A stretch of 64,000 nucleotides of DNA from Martelella limonii (GTDB taxonomy: Bacteria; Pseudomonadota; Alphaproteobacteria; Rhizobiales; Rhizobiaceae): positions 62,001 to 126,000 of the forward strand of contig NZ_JABUOU010000008.1 of the NCBI RefSeq assembly GCF_013344475.1, in the 5' to 3' direction. The notes below the pieces were generated by a model. The model ran no database searches and had not been told where the DNA came from. It saw only the letters and a list, made by a program, of their open reading frames with translations. Position 1 is the first letter of the stretch; every line of letters begins with the position of its first letter. Made by a program: the position numbers and the translations under genes. This document shows, in pieces, positions 47,196 through 54,670 of the stretch.

Positions 47196-47696
47196 TCAGG
47201 CTTCTCCAACGGTCTCGAACAGGACGGCCTTCATCGCGTCGTCGGCGGACATGCCGGACCAGACCACGAACTGGAAGGCCTGAAAATAGTTCTCGCAGGC
47301 ATCGAGCCCGCCCGAAAGCGTGCCCTCGACCTGCTGGTTTGTAGGCTCGGCCCCGCCTGCCAGAAGCAGCGACTGGCGGTAGACCACGACATTCTCATGC
47401 GCCCAGAAGTCGAAATGGCCCATCAGCACCTGCGCATTGACGCGCGACAGAAGCTTGAGCACCTCGTTGACGCGGTGTTCCGGCACGCGCAGGTCAAAGG
47501 CGCAGGCCAGATGCAGCGCCTCGTAATGGCTCATCCAGGAAAACGACACATGGTAATCCGCCCAGCGGCCGCCCACCGTCATGGCGATTTCATCCTCGCC
47601 CGAACGCTCGAACGTCCACTCATTCGTGGCAGCCACGAATTCGATCATGTCGACCGGATTGTTCAGTCGTTCGATTTCCAGCAAACCAAGGCTCAT
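47196..47696 (-). CDS. YbjN domain-containing protein
   Basis: A 166-residue cytoplasmic protein of the YbjN/CesT-like fold. Its N-terminal MSLGLLEIERLNNPVDMIEFVAATNEWTFERSGEDEI and the HFDFWAHENVVVYRQSLLL segment are as in Rhizobiales homologues. The family is thought to act as a sensory or chaperone-like fold; no activity is established. The ATG at 47696 follows AGGTGG; the frame upstream is open but has no homologous look. It is directly upstream of proC with a one-base gap. Confidence 0.85.
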   Translation of the reverse strand: MSLGLLEIERLNNPVDMIEFVAATNEWTFERSGEDEIAMTVGGRWADYHVSFSWMSHYEALHLACAFDLRVPEHRVNEVLKLLSRVNAQVLMGHFDFWAHENVVVYRQSLLLAGGAEPTNQQVEGTLSGGLDACENYFQAFQFVVWSGMSADDAMKAVLFETVGEA

Positions 47697-48070
47697 AAAC
47701 CACCTGTTCAGCGCGAGAGCCGCCGCACCTCCGGCTTTGCGGATTGGCGCGAATGCTTGGGGGCTCTCCAGCTTCCATTTCGAATCATCTATTAAAATCA
47801 GTGTATAATGCGTTTTCGCCAGCGCCAGCCCCCAGACCTGAAGCTTTCGCCTCCGGCCCCATTTGCAGCCTGTCAAAATGATTCAGTCGGACCGCCTAAC
47901 TGACTCTGCGACCTCAGTTTTTTCAGCATGTCCACAGGTTGGAATTTTTTTGGTGAATTTTGTCTTAACCGCTCCGCAAGCCGTTCCCGCCTGCCTCCCG
48001 AAAACGAAAAAGCGGGCTGCACTGGCAGCCCGCTCTCAAATTCCGATTTTCTTGTGGCCTGGGAGGCGCT
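47697..48070. other. Intergenic region between ybjN-like gene and ubiK
   Basis: A 374-base spacer. It holds the ubiK terminator at 48011-48034 and must contain the promoter of the YbjN-proC-csaA group. I see an AT-rich stretch at 47788-47812 but no confident promoter boxes, small RNA or repeat. Confidence 0.45.
48011..48034 (-). terminator. Rho-independent terminator after ubiK
   Basis: Ten-base perfect arms AGCGGGCTGC and GCAGCCCGCT surround a four-base loop. On the minus strand TTTTCGTTTT follows. It lies 37 bases beyond the ubiK stop. Confidence 0.82.
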
Positions 48071-48328
48071 TTATTCGCCGGCGGCGTGCTTTGCCTCAAG
48101 CGCCTCGATGCGCGCCCTGAGCGCGTCATTTTCATCGCGGGCCCGGATCGCCATGTCGCGCACGGCGTCGAATTCCTCGCGCTTGACGACATCCATGCTG
48201 TTCAGCCAGCGTTCCACCTGAGCCTTGACCGCGGTCTCCAGGTCCTTGCCCGCGCTCTGCACGGAGCCTGCCGCATCGGTCATCAGCTTCGCCAGATCGT
48301 CGAGGATGCGGGTAGTGCCGGAACTCAT
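48071..48328 (-). CDS. ubiK: Ubiquinone biosynthesis accessory factor UbiK
   Basis: An 85-residue protein of the BMFP/YqiC family. An amphipathic N-terminal half (ILDDLAKLMTDAAGSVQSAGKDLETAVKAQVERWLNSMDVVKREEFDAV) is followed by a coiled coil (ARDENDALRARIEALEAK), the family's standard form. UbiK assists the soluble Ubi complex in ubiquinone synthesis and can fuse membranes. The ATG at 48328 follows AGGAGACAGCGAC. It is divergent from lgt. Confidence 0.87.
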   Translation of the reverse strand: MSSGTTRILDDLAKLMTDAAGSVQSAGKDLETAVKAQVERWLNSMDVVKREEFDAVRDMAIRARDENDALRARIEALEAKHAAGE

Positions 48329-48509
48329 GTCGCTGTCTCCTTGGTCGTGCCGGCGCCCGTGCCGGCTCAATTTATCTTGAAGTAGTGCCGGTTTGCCCAT
48401 GCCGCAAGCCCGCGCCATCAATATCTGCCGTAGGCCCCACACTTTCGCCAGCTTGACCGGGCTGGATTATATCGCCATCTTCCGGCGCGATCAAAAAGGA
48501 ACCCTTGCC

Positions 48510-49361
48510 TTGCTGCCAGACAATATCCGGCTTGCCGCCATTCCCTACCCCGCGATCGATCCGGTCGCCGTGAATCTCGGCCCGCTTCCGGTCCACTGGT
48601 ACGGCCTTGCCTATGTGGTCGGCATCCTGCTCGGCTGGCTCTATGCGCGCCAGCTTCTGAAGCGGGAAAGGCTCTGGCCGGGCAATACAAGGCCGATGGA
48701 GATCGCCCGGCTCGACGATTTCGTCACCTGGTCGGTGATCGGCATCGTCGTCGGCGGGCGGCTCGGCTACATGCTGTTTTATGCCACGGGCACCCTGATC
48801 GCCAATCCGCTGACGCTTTTCTACATCCAGGACGGCGGCATGTCGTTCCATGGCGGACTGATGGGCATGATCATCGCGATGGTGATCTTTTCGAGACGCC
48901 ACGACATCCCGGTCTGGTCGCTGCTGGACCTGATCGGAACGGTGGCGCCGATCGGGCTGTTCTTCGGCCGCATCGCCAACTTCGTCAACGGCGAATTGTG
49001 GGGCCGGGTCTCGGACGTGCCGTGGGCGATGGTGTTTCCCGGTGCAGGCGACCTGCCGCGTCACCCGAGCCAGCTCTACGAGGCGGGTCTCGAGGGGCTG
49101 ATGACGCTCATTATCCTGTTCATCATCACACAGTTCTTCGGCACGCTGAAACGGCCCGGCCTGACGGCAAGCATCTTCATCTGCCTCTACGCGCTGTCAC
49201 GGATCTTCGTCGAGTTCTTCCGCGAGCCCGACCCGCAACTCGGCTATCTGTTTGGCGGCTTCGTGACCATGGGCATGGTGCTGTCATTGCCGATGCTTGC
49301 CATCGGCCTCTGGGGCATCTGGAATTCGGGGCGGATGGCAAAGCGGAGCCAGAGCCCTTGA
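48510..49361 (+). CDS. lgt: Phosphatidylglycerol--prolipoprotein diacylglyceryl transferase
   Basis: A 283-residue inner-membrane enzyme that lipidates lipobox cysteines, and so serves the lipoproteins found elsewhere in the window. Seven helices are visible. Key motifs are the WYGLAYVVGILLGW first helix region, GGMSFHGGLMGM (His114) and FFGRIANFVNGELWGR (Arg154, Asn157, Glu162, Arg166). RHPSQLYEAGLEG follows. The start is a TTG at 48510, nine bases after AAGGA; the upstream open frame adds an Arg-rich stretch with no family match. It overlaps the next gene by four bases (TTGA). Confidence 0.93.
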   Translation: MLPDNIRLAAIPYPAIDPVAVNLGPLPVHWYGLAYVVGILLGWLYARQLLKRERLWPGNTRPMEIARLDDFVTWSVIGIVVGGRLGYMLFYATGTLIANPLTLFYIQDGGMSFHGGLMGMIIAMVIFSRRHDIPVWSLLDLIGTVAPIGLFFGRIANFVNGELWGRVSDVPWAMVFPGAGDLPRHPSQLYEAGLEGLMTLIILFIITQFFGTLKRPGLTASIFICLYALSRIFVEFFREPDPQLGYLFGGFVTMGMVLSLPMLAIGLWGIWNSGRMAKRSQSP

Positions 49362-50458
49362 CCACGCCGCTGCTGAACAAGATCAGGGCCATGATCGAGG
49401 CCGATGGCCCGATGCCGGTCTCGACCTATTTCTCGCTCTGCCTTGCCGACCCCGAGCACGGCTATTACCTGACGCGCGACCCGCTGGGCAAGGACGGCGA
49501 CTTCACCACAGCGCCGGAAATCTCCCAGCTCTTCGGCGAACTTGTCGGCGTTTTCCTGATCACCGCCTGGCAGGCCCATGGCAGTCCCTCCGCGACCCGG
49601 CTGATCGAAGGCGGCCCCGGACGCGGCACGATGATGGCGGATTGCCTGCGCACCATCGCCGCCCTGTCACCGCAGATGTATCATGGGCTTTCGGTTTGCA
49701 TGCTGGAGACAAGCCCCGCCCTCCGCGCCCGTCAGAAGGAAACACTCAAGGCCCACGTCCGACTGATCCACTGGGTTGACCGGCTGGAGGACATAGCTGA
49801 CGGCTTCACGCTGTTTGTCGCCAACGAACTCTTCGACGCGCTGCCGATCCGGCAATTCGTGAAATCGGGCGCGGATTTCTTCGAGCGCGCGGTTCAGGTT
49901 GACGATGACGGCGCGCTCGGCTTTTGCCTGTCGCCTGCCCGTCTCGACGGCGATACCCTGCCGAAAGGCTTCGAGCACGCGCCGGAGGGAGCGATCTTCG
50001 AATACGCGCCGGCGCGCGAGGGGTTGATGCGGGAGATCGCCGCACGGCTTGCGCGCGCAGGCGGCAGCGCGCTGGTGATCGACTATGGCCATCTTGAAAG
50101 CGGCTTTGGCGATACGCTGCAGGCACTGCGTGATCACCGCTTCGATCCGCCGCTTGCTCATCCGGGCGAAGCCGACCTGACGAGCCATGTGGATTTCGAA
50201 GCGCTTGCCAAAGCGGCACGCCTCGAAGGCGCCCACATTCACCCGGCCATGACCCAAGGCGCCCTTCTGGCAGACCTCGGGCTTGGCGCACGCGCCTCGG
50301 CACTCGGGCGCGGCAAAGATCGCGCCACGCAGGAAGCGATCGTCGCGCAGGCCCGCCGACTTGCAGGCGACGGGCCGGACGACATGGGCGATCTTTTCAA
50401 GGCGCTTGCCATCTCGTCCCCCACCGTGAGACTCCCCCCGTTCGACGGCACGGATTGA
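49358..50458 (+). CDS. SAM-dependent methyltransferase, MidA/NDUFAF7 family
   Basis: A 366-residue protein of the DUF185 family. Signatures include GPMPVSTYFSLCLADPEHGYY, GDFTTAPEISQLFGELVG, the SAM loop EGGPGRGTMMADCLR and FVANELFDALPIRQF, with ALVIDYGH later. The mitochondrial homologue NDUFAF7 methylates an arginine of complex I subunit NDUFS2, so a role in NADH dehydrogenase assembly is plausible by family. Translation starts at TTG 49358, overlapping the lgt stop. Confidence 0.87.
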   Translation: MTTPLLNKIRAMIEADGPMPVSTYFSLCLADPEHGYYLTRDPLGKDGDFTTAPEISQLFGELVGVFLITAWQAHGSPSATRLIEGGPGRGTMMADCLRTIAALSPQMYHGLSVCMLETSPALRARQKETLKAHVRLIHWVDRLEDIADGFTLFVANELFDALPIRQFVKSGADFFERAVQVDDDGALGFCLSPARLDGDTLPKGFEHAPEGAIFEYAPAREGLMREIAARLARAGGSALVIDYGHLESGFGDTLQALRDHRFDPPLAHPGEADLTSHVDFEALAKAARLEGAHIHPAMTQGALLADLGLGARASALGRGKDRATQEAIVAQARRLAGDGPDDMGDLFKALAISSPTVRLPPFDGTD

Positions 50459-50503
50459 CAAACCATCGCCTGACGCCCCACCATTTGCGCCACGACACAC
50501 TGG

Positions 50504-51313
50504 ATGGATTGCATGCCTGACACCGCCGATCGCGATGCGCCTTCACCGATGCAAAGCCCGCTTTTCGAGGAAAGGCTTGCCGGAACCGATATCCGTCACG
50601 GCTTCTTCACCCGCAAGGGCGGCGTTTCTGCGGGCCTTTACGAGAGCCTCAACTGCGGCATCGGCTCTGCCGACGAGCCCGGAGCTGTCGCTGAAAACCG
50701 GGCGCGCGTCGCAGCCTGGTTCGACCAGCCGGCCGACAAGCTCGTCACGCTCTATCAATGCCATTCCGCCGACGCGCTTGCCGTTTCCGCCCCGCCTGAG
50801 GGCGAGCGTCCCCATGCCGACGGCATGGCGAGTGCGACGCCCGGGCTCGTGCTCGGCGTGCTGACCGCCGATTGCGGCCCCTTGCTGTTTGCCGACCCGG
50901 AAAACGAGATCATCGCGGCAGCCCATGCCGGCTGGCGCGGCGCCTTCAGCGGCGTGATCGAGGCGACCGTCGAGAAAATGGTATCGCTCGGCGCGAAAAG
51001 GCGCGCGATCATCGCCGCGCTCGGCCCCACGATCGGGCCGGAAGCCTATGAGGTCGGCCCCGAATTCGTCGAGCGCTTCACCACGGCCGATCCGACATTC
51101 AGGGCGCTTTTTCGCCCCTCGCCGACCGATGGCCATGCCTTTTTCGACCTGCCGTCATTCATCGGCCTGAGACTTGAACGGGCGGGGATAGAGCACGACA
51201 TCATCCGTCACTGCACCTATCAGGACGAGGAAGGTTTTTATTCCTATCGTCGCGGCACCCATCGCGGCGCCGCAGATTATGGCCGGCAGATTTCGGCCAT
51301 TTCCATCATCTGA
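50504..51313 (+). CDS. pgeF: Peptidoglycan editing factor PgeF
   Basis: A 269-residue member of the YfiH/DUF152 family, formerly called polyphenol oxidase. It shows RHGFFTRKGGVSAGLYESLNCG, VLTADCGPLLFAD (metal Cys), AAHAGWRGAFSG (metal His) and YSYRRGTHRGAADYGRQIS. The protein removes wrongly incorporated amino acids from UDP-MurNAc precursors. Starts at 50504 and 50513 are both possible. It follows midA by 45 bases on the same strand, continuing the lgt operon. Confidence 0.92.
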   Translation: MDCMPDTADRDAPSPMQSPLFEERLAGTDIRHGFFTRKGGVSAGLYESLNCGIGSADEPGAVAENRARVAAWFDQPADKLVTLYQCHSADALAVSAPPEGERPHADGMASATPGLVLGVLTADCGPLLFADPENEIIAAAHAGWRGAFSGVIEATVEKMVSLGAKRRAIIAALGPTIGPEAYEVGPEFVERFTTADPTFRALFRPSPTDGHAFFDLPSFIGLRLERAGIEHDIIRHCTYQDEEGFYSYRRGTHRGAADYGRQISAISII

Positions 51314-51351
51314 GCATTTCATGGCGTGGGATCACGCCGGGGGAGACTGAC

Positions 51352-52503
51352 ATGGCGCTCGCTTTTGAAGCTGAAGAATATGCGGAACGATTGACGCGGC
51401 TGAAGGCCGCGATGGCGGAGAAGAAGCTCGATGCCGTGCTCCTGTTCGCGCAGGAAAGCATGTACTGGCTGACGGGCTATGACACGTTCGGCTTCGTGTT
51501 CTTCCAATGCCTGGTCGTGACCGCCGATGGGCGCACGGCGCTGTTGACGCGCTCCGCCGATGTCCGCCAGGCCCGCCAGACATCCAATATCTCCGAAATC
51601 CGCATCTGGGTGGATCGCGGCCAGACCGACCCCTCGCGCGACCTGAAGGACATGCTCTCCGACATGGACCTGCTCGGCTGCCGCATCGGCGTCGAATACG
51701 ACACCCACGGCATTACCGGACGGTCGACCCACTTCCTCGACAGCCAGCTGAGCTCTTTCGGCCAGCTCGAGGATGCCTCCTACCTTGTCAGCAATCTCCG
51801 GCTGATCAAGTCGCCGGCGGAAATCGCCTGCATCGAAAAGGCGGCGACGCTTTGCGACGATGCCTTCGAGGCCGCATTGCCGTTGATCCGCCCCGGCGCC
51901 GACGAAGCCGAGATCCTTGCCACCATGCAGGGCGCGGTCCTTTCAGGCGGCGGCGACTATCCGGCCAACAACTTCATCGTCGGCTCGGGCGAGAGCGCAC
52001 TTCTTTGCCGTTCGAAATCCGGCCGCCGCAAGCTCGATGCCAATGACCAGCTGACCCTCGAATGGGCGGGCGTATGGTCGCATTATCACGTGGCCGCCAT
52101 GCGCACGGTTCTGGTCGGCGAACCAAGCGACCGCCACCAGTCACTGTTTCGCGCGGCAACCGCGACGCTGTCTGCGATCGAGGAAATCCTCAGGCCGGGT
52201 CACACCTTCGGCGAGGTGTTCGACAAGCATGCCGAGATCATGGATGCGCGCGGCCTGTCGCGCCATCGGCTGAATGCCTGCGGCTATTCGCTCGGCGCCC
52301 GATTCGCGCCGTCGTGGATGGAGCACCAGATGTTCCACACCGGCAATCCGCATCCGATCCTGCCCTCGATGTCGCTGTTCGTGCATATCATCATCATGGA
52401 TTCCGACAGCGGCACCGCCATGACGCTCGGGCGCACCTACCTGACCGGCGAGGATGATCCGCGCCCGCTGTCGCGTCTTGGTCTCGAGCTTTACACAAAA
52501 TAA
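51352..52503 (+). CDS. Creatinase-like M24 family protein lacking metal ligands
   Basis: A 383-residue pita-bread protein with a creatinase N-terminal domain (residues 10-150) and an M24 catalytic domain. The five metal ligands of M24 peptidases are absent: LEWAGVWSHYHVAAMRT (216-232) replaces the D-x10-D segment, GYSLGARF stands where HGxG is expected, and neither late glutamate is seen (FVHIIIMD, MTLGRTYL). Creatinase itself is metal-independent, so it is more likely a metal-free C-N hydrolase or a non-enzymatic protein than a peptidase. The ATG follows GGGGGAGACTGAC. It sits between pgeF and a lipoprotein gene upstream of prs. Confidence 0.85.
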   Translation: MALAFEAEEYAERLTRLKAAMAEKKLDAVLLFAQESMYWLTGYDTFGFVFFQCLVVTADGRTALLTRSADVRQARQTSNISEIRIWVDRGQTDPSRDLKDMLSDMDLLGCRIGVEYDTHGITGRSTHFLDSQLSSFGQLEDASYLVSNLRLIKSPAEIACIEKAATLCDDAFEAALPLIRPGADEAEILATMQGAVLSGGGDYPANNFIVGSGESALLCRSKSGRRKLDANDQLTLEWAGVWSHYHVAAMRTVLVGEPSDRHQSLFRAATATLSAIEEILRPGHTFGEVFDKHAEIMDARGLSRHRLNACGYSLGARFAPSWMEHQMFHTGNPHPILPSMSLFVHIIIMDSDSGTAMTLGRTYLTGEDDPRPLSRLGLELYTK

Positions 52504-52583
52504 AGCACGATCACGGTCGGCGTTTGACATTGCCTCGCCCTCTCCCGAAAATTGACCGGATTTTCAACGGAAGGGCGAGGGAA

Positions 52584-53462
52584 ATGGTGCGCGCAGCAAG
52601 CATTCTACTCGTGGCCGGACTGCTTTCAGCCTGCACACGTTTCGACGCGATGATGGGCGACAGCGGGCCTCCGGAGCCTGTCGGCACCCTGCCGCCTGCA
52701 GCTTCGCCGGCACCGATTGCGGCCGCGCCTGCCGAGACCGTTTCCAGACAGTCACTCGCAGCACCGTCAGGGATCGCCCAGCCGACCTATGCGGCGGCAC
52801 CGGCCCAGACCTATGAGGTCGCCCAGGCCAGCGGTGCGTCCTACCAGGTAGCACAGGCAAGCGGCACCACCTATGACGCGACGCCCGGCGTCGGTCGTCC
52901 GCCGAGCACATTCGGCGCGCAGGCTGCAGGCCTTCAGCCCGCCGCTCCGGCCTACGAGCCGCCGCAACCGGCCGTGGTCGCCCCCTCCGCCGCCCTTCCC
53001 CCGCCCGTTCAGGCGCCCCAGGCTCCGGCTTCACCCCCGCAGCAGGCGGCAACGGCGCCCGCTGCGGCACCGGCGGCATCGATCGCAGCCGCAGACACGA
53101 TCCGCTTCCTGCCGATCATCGGAGCGCCGTCAGACAAGCTGCAGCCGCTTTCGGCCCGTCTTGGCGACACCGCACGGGCGGCGGGGCTCTCGATCGTCGC
53201 CATGGATGATGCCGCGGCCGACCTCAGCCTCAAGGGCTATTTCTCGGCTGTCGATCAGGACGGCGTGGTCTCGGTCATCTATGTCTGGGACGTGATCGGC
53301 CAGAATGGCGTCAGGCTGCACCGCATCCAGGATCGCGAAGCGTCGACCAGCGGCGGATTTACCGGCTCCGATCCGTGGACAGGCGTCACGCCGGAGATGA
53401 TGTCGGCGATCGGACAGAAATCGATCGGCGCGCTTCTGGGCTGGCTCGACACGCAGGGTTGA
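52584..53462 (+). CDS. Proline/alanine-rich lipoprotein of unknown function
   Basis: A 292-residue protein with a signal peptide and lipobox LSAC (residues 14-17). Residues 25-190 are rich in Pro, Ala and Gln and include a short tandem repeat of the form (T/S)Y-x-VAQASG near residues 81-100. A compact C-terminal domain (IRFLPIIGAPSDKLQPLSARLGDTARAAGLSIV onward) has GYFSAVDQDGVVSVIYVWDV and WTGVTPEMMSAIG. I do not know the family by name. It is probably anchored in the outer membrane with the C-domain reaching into the periplasm. The ATG at 52584 follows GGCGAGGGAA. Confidence 0.75.
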   Translation: MVRAASILLVAGLLSACTRFDAMMGDSGPPEPVGTLPPAASPAPIAAAPAETVSRQSLAAPSGIAQPTYAAAPAQTYEVAQASGASYQVAQASGTTYDATPGVGRPPSTFGAQAAGLQPAAPAYEPPQPAVVAPSAALPPPVQAPQAPASPPQQAATAPAAAPAASIAAADTIRFLPIIGAPSDKLQPLSARLGDTARAAGLSIVAMDDAAADLSLKGYFSAVDQDGVVSVIYVWDVIGQNGVRLHRIQDREASTSGGFTGSDPWTGVTPEMMSAIGQKSIGALLGWLDTQG

Positions 53463-53535
53463 GGCACGTAAGTCGCGTCATGGAAATGTAAAAAATCCGG
53501 AAAAACCCGCTTCGCGGCTTGACTGCGGACTTGCT

Positions 53536-53555
53536 TTAACGTTGATCCACGTTAA
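53536..53555. promoter_or_regulatory. Inverted repeat in the prs promoter region
   Basis: TTAACGT and ACGTTAA are perfect seven-base arms around a six-base spacer, 33 bases upstream of the prs ATG. A CTTGAC box at 53518-53523 would place the repeat over or next to the -10 region. This is the position expected of a repressor operator. The regulator is unknown. Confidence 0.4.
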
Positions 53556-53588
53556 AAAGCGACAGTCAGACTGAACGGGCGGTATGAT

Positions 53589-54521
53589 ATGAAAGTTTTC
53601 GCGGGCAATTCCAACCGACAGCTTGCCGAAGCGATCTGTAACTATCTCAATGTACCGCTCGGCAAGGCTACGGTTCGCCGCTTCGCCGATCAGGAAATCT
53701 TCGTTGAAATTCAGGAAAATGTGCGCGGCGAGGACGTCTTCGTCGTCCAGTCGACCTCGTTTCCGACCAATGACCACCTGATGGAACTGCTGATCATGAT
53801 CGATGCGTTCCGGCGTTCTTCCGCGCGCCGGATCACAGCGGTTCTGCCCTATTTCGGCTATGCCCGCCAGGACCGCAAGCCCGGTCCGCGCACGCCGATC
53901 TCTGCCAAGCTCGTGGCAAACCTCATCACCCAGGCCGGCGCCAACCGCGTCCTCACGCTCGACCTTCACGCAGGCCAGATCCAGGGCTTCTTCGATATCC
54001 CCACAGACAATCTCTATGCCCTTCCGATTCTCACCCGCGACATCAAGGCGCGGCGCAATCTGGATAATGTCATGGTGGTTTCGCCCGATATCGGCGGTGT
54101 GGTGCGCGCCCGTGCACTTGCCAAGCGGCTCGACTGTCTTCTCGCGATCGTCGACAAGCGCCGTGAACGGCCGGGCGAAAGCGAAGTGATGAACATTATC
54201 GGCGATGTCGAGGGCAAGGACTGCATCCTGATCGACGATATCGTTGATTCCGGCGGCACTCTGGTGAACGCCGCAGAGGCGCTTTTGAACAATGGCGCGC
54301 TGTCAGTCACCGCCTACATCACCCACGGCGTCCTTTCCGGCGCCGCCGTCGAGCGGATTTCCAATTCCAAGCTCGAAGAACTGGTGATCACCGATTCGAT
54401 CCAGCCGCGCAGCGACATGGTGGCCTCGTCCAAGGTGCGGGTGGTTTCCACGGCAGGGCTGATCGGCGAGGCCATCAACCGCACCAGCCACGAATCCTCC
54501 GTTTCAAGCCTGTTCGACTGA
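53589..54521 (+). CDS. prs: Ribose-phosphate pyrophosphokinase
   Basis: A 310-residue class I PRPP synthetase supplying purine, pyrimidine, histidine and NAD pathways. The flexible loop [10 protein letters not shown] is at 88-97, the histidine-bearing [19 protein letters not shown] at 124-142, and the PRPP-binding loop [13 protein letters not shown] at 213-225. Length and all motifs are standard. The ATG at 53589 is the only start that gives the conserved MKVFAGNSN opening. No terminator was recognised in the 150 bases after the stop. Confidence 0.96.
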   Translation: MKVFAGNSNRQLAEAICNYLNVPLGKATVRRFADQEIFVEIQENVRGEDVFVVQSTSFPTNDHLMELLIMIDAFRRSSARRITAVLPYFGYARQDRKPGPRTPISAKLVANLITQAGANRVLTLDLHAGQIQGFFDIPTDNLYALPILTRDIKARRNLDNVMVVSPDIGGVVRARALAKRLDCLLAIVDKRRERPGESEVMNIIGDVEGKDCILIDDIVDSGGTLVNAAEALLNNGALSVTAYITHGVLSGAAVERISNSKLEELVITDSIQPRSDMVASSKVRVVSTAGLIGEAINRTSHESSVSSLFD

Positions 54522-54670
54522 GACGATCCACCCGCGGTTTCCTCAGGACGGCTTCGTCAAGTCGGGGCCGCTGCGGTTCAGTCCGCCGTTTTGACGCTGC
54601 CGCACCGGATTGCCTTCGCCTTGAGGCGCGCCGGCGCCTGAACCCTCATTCCCGTTTGCGGCACAAAGCG

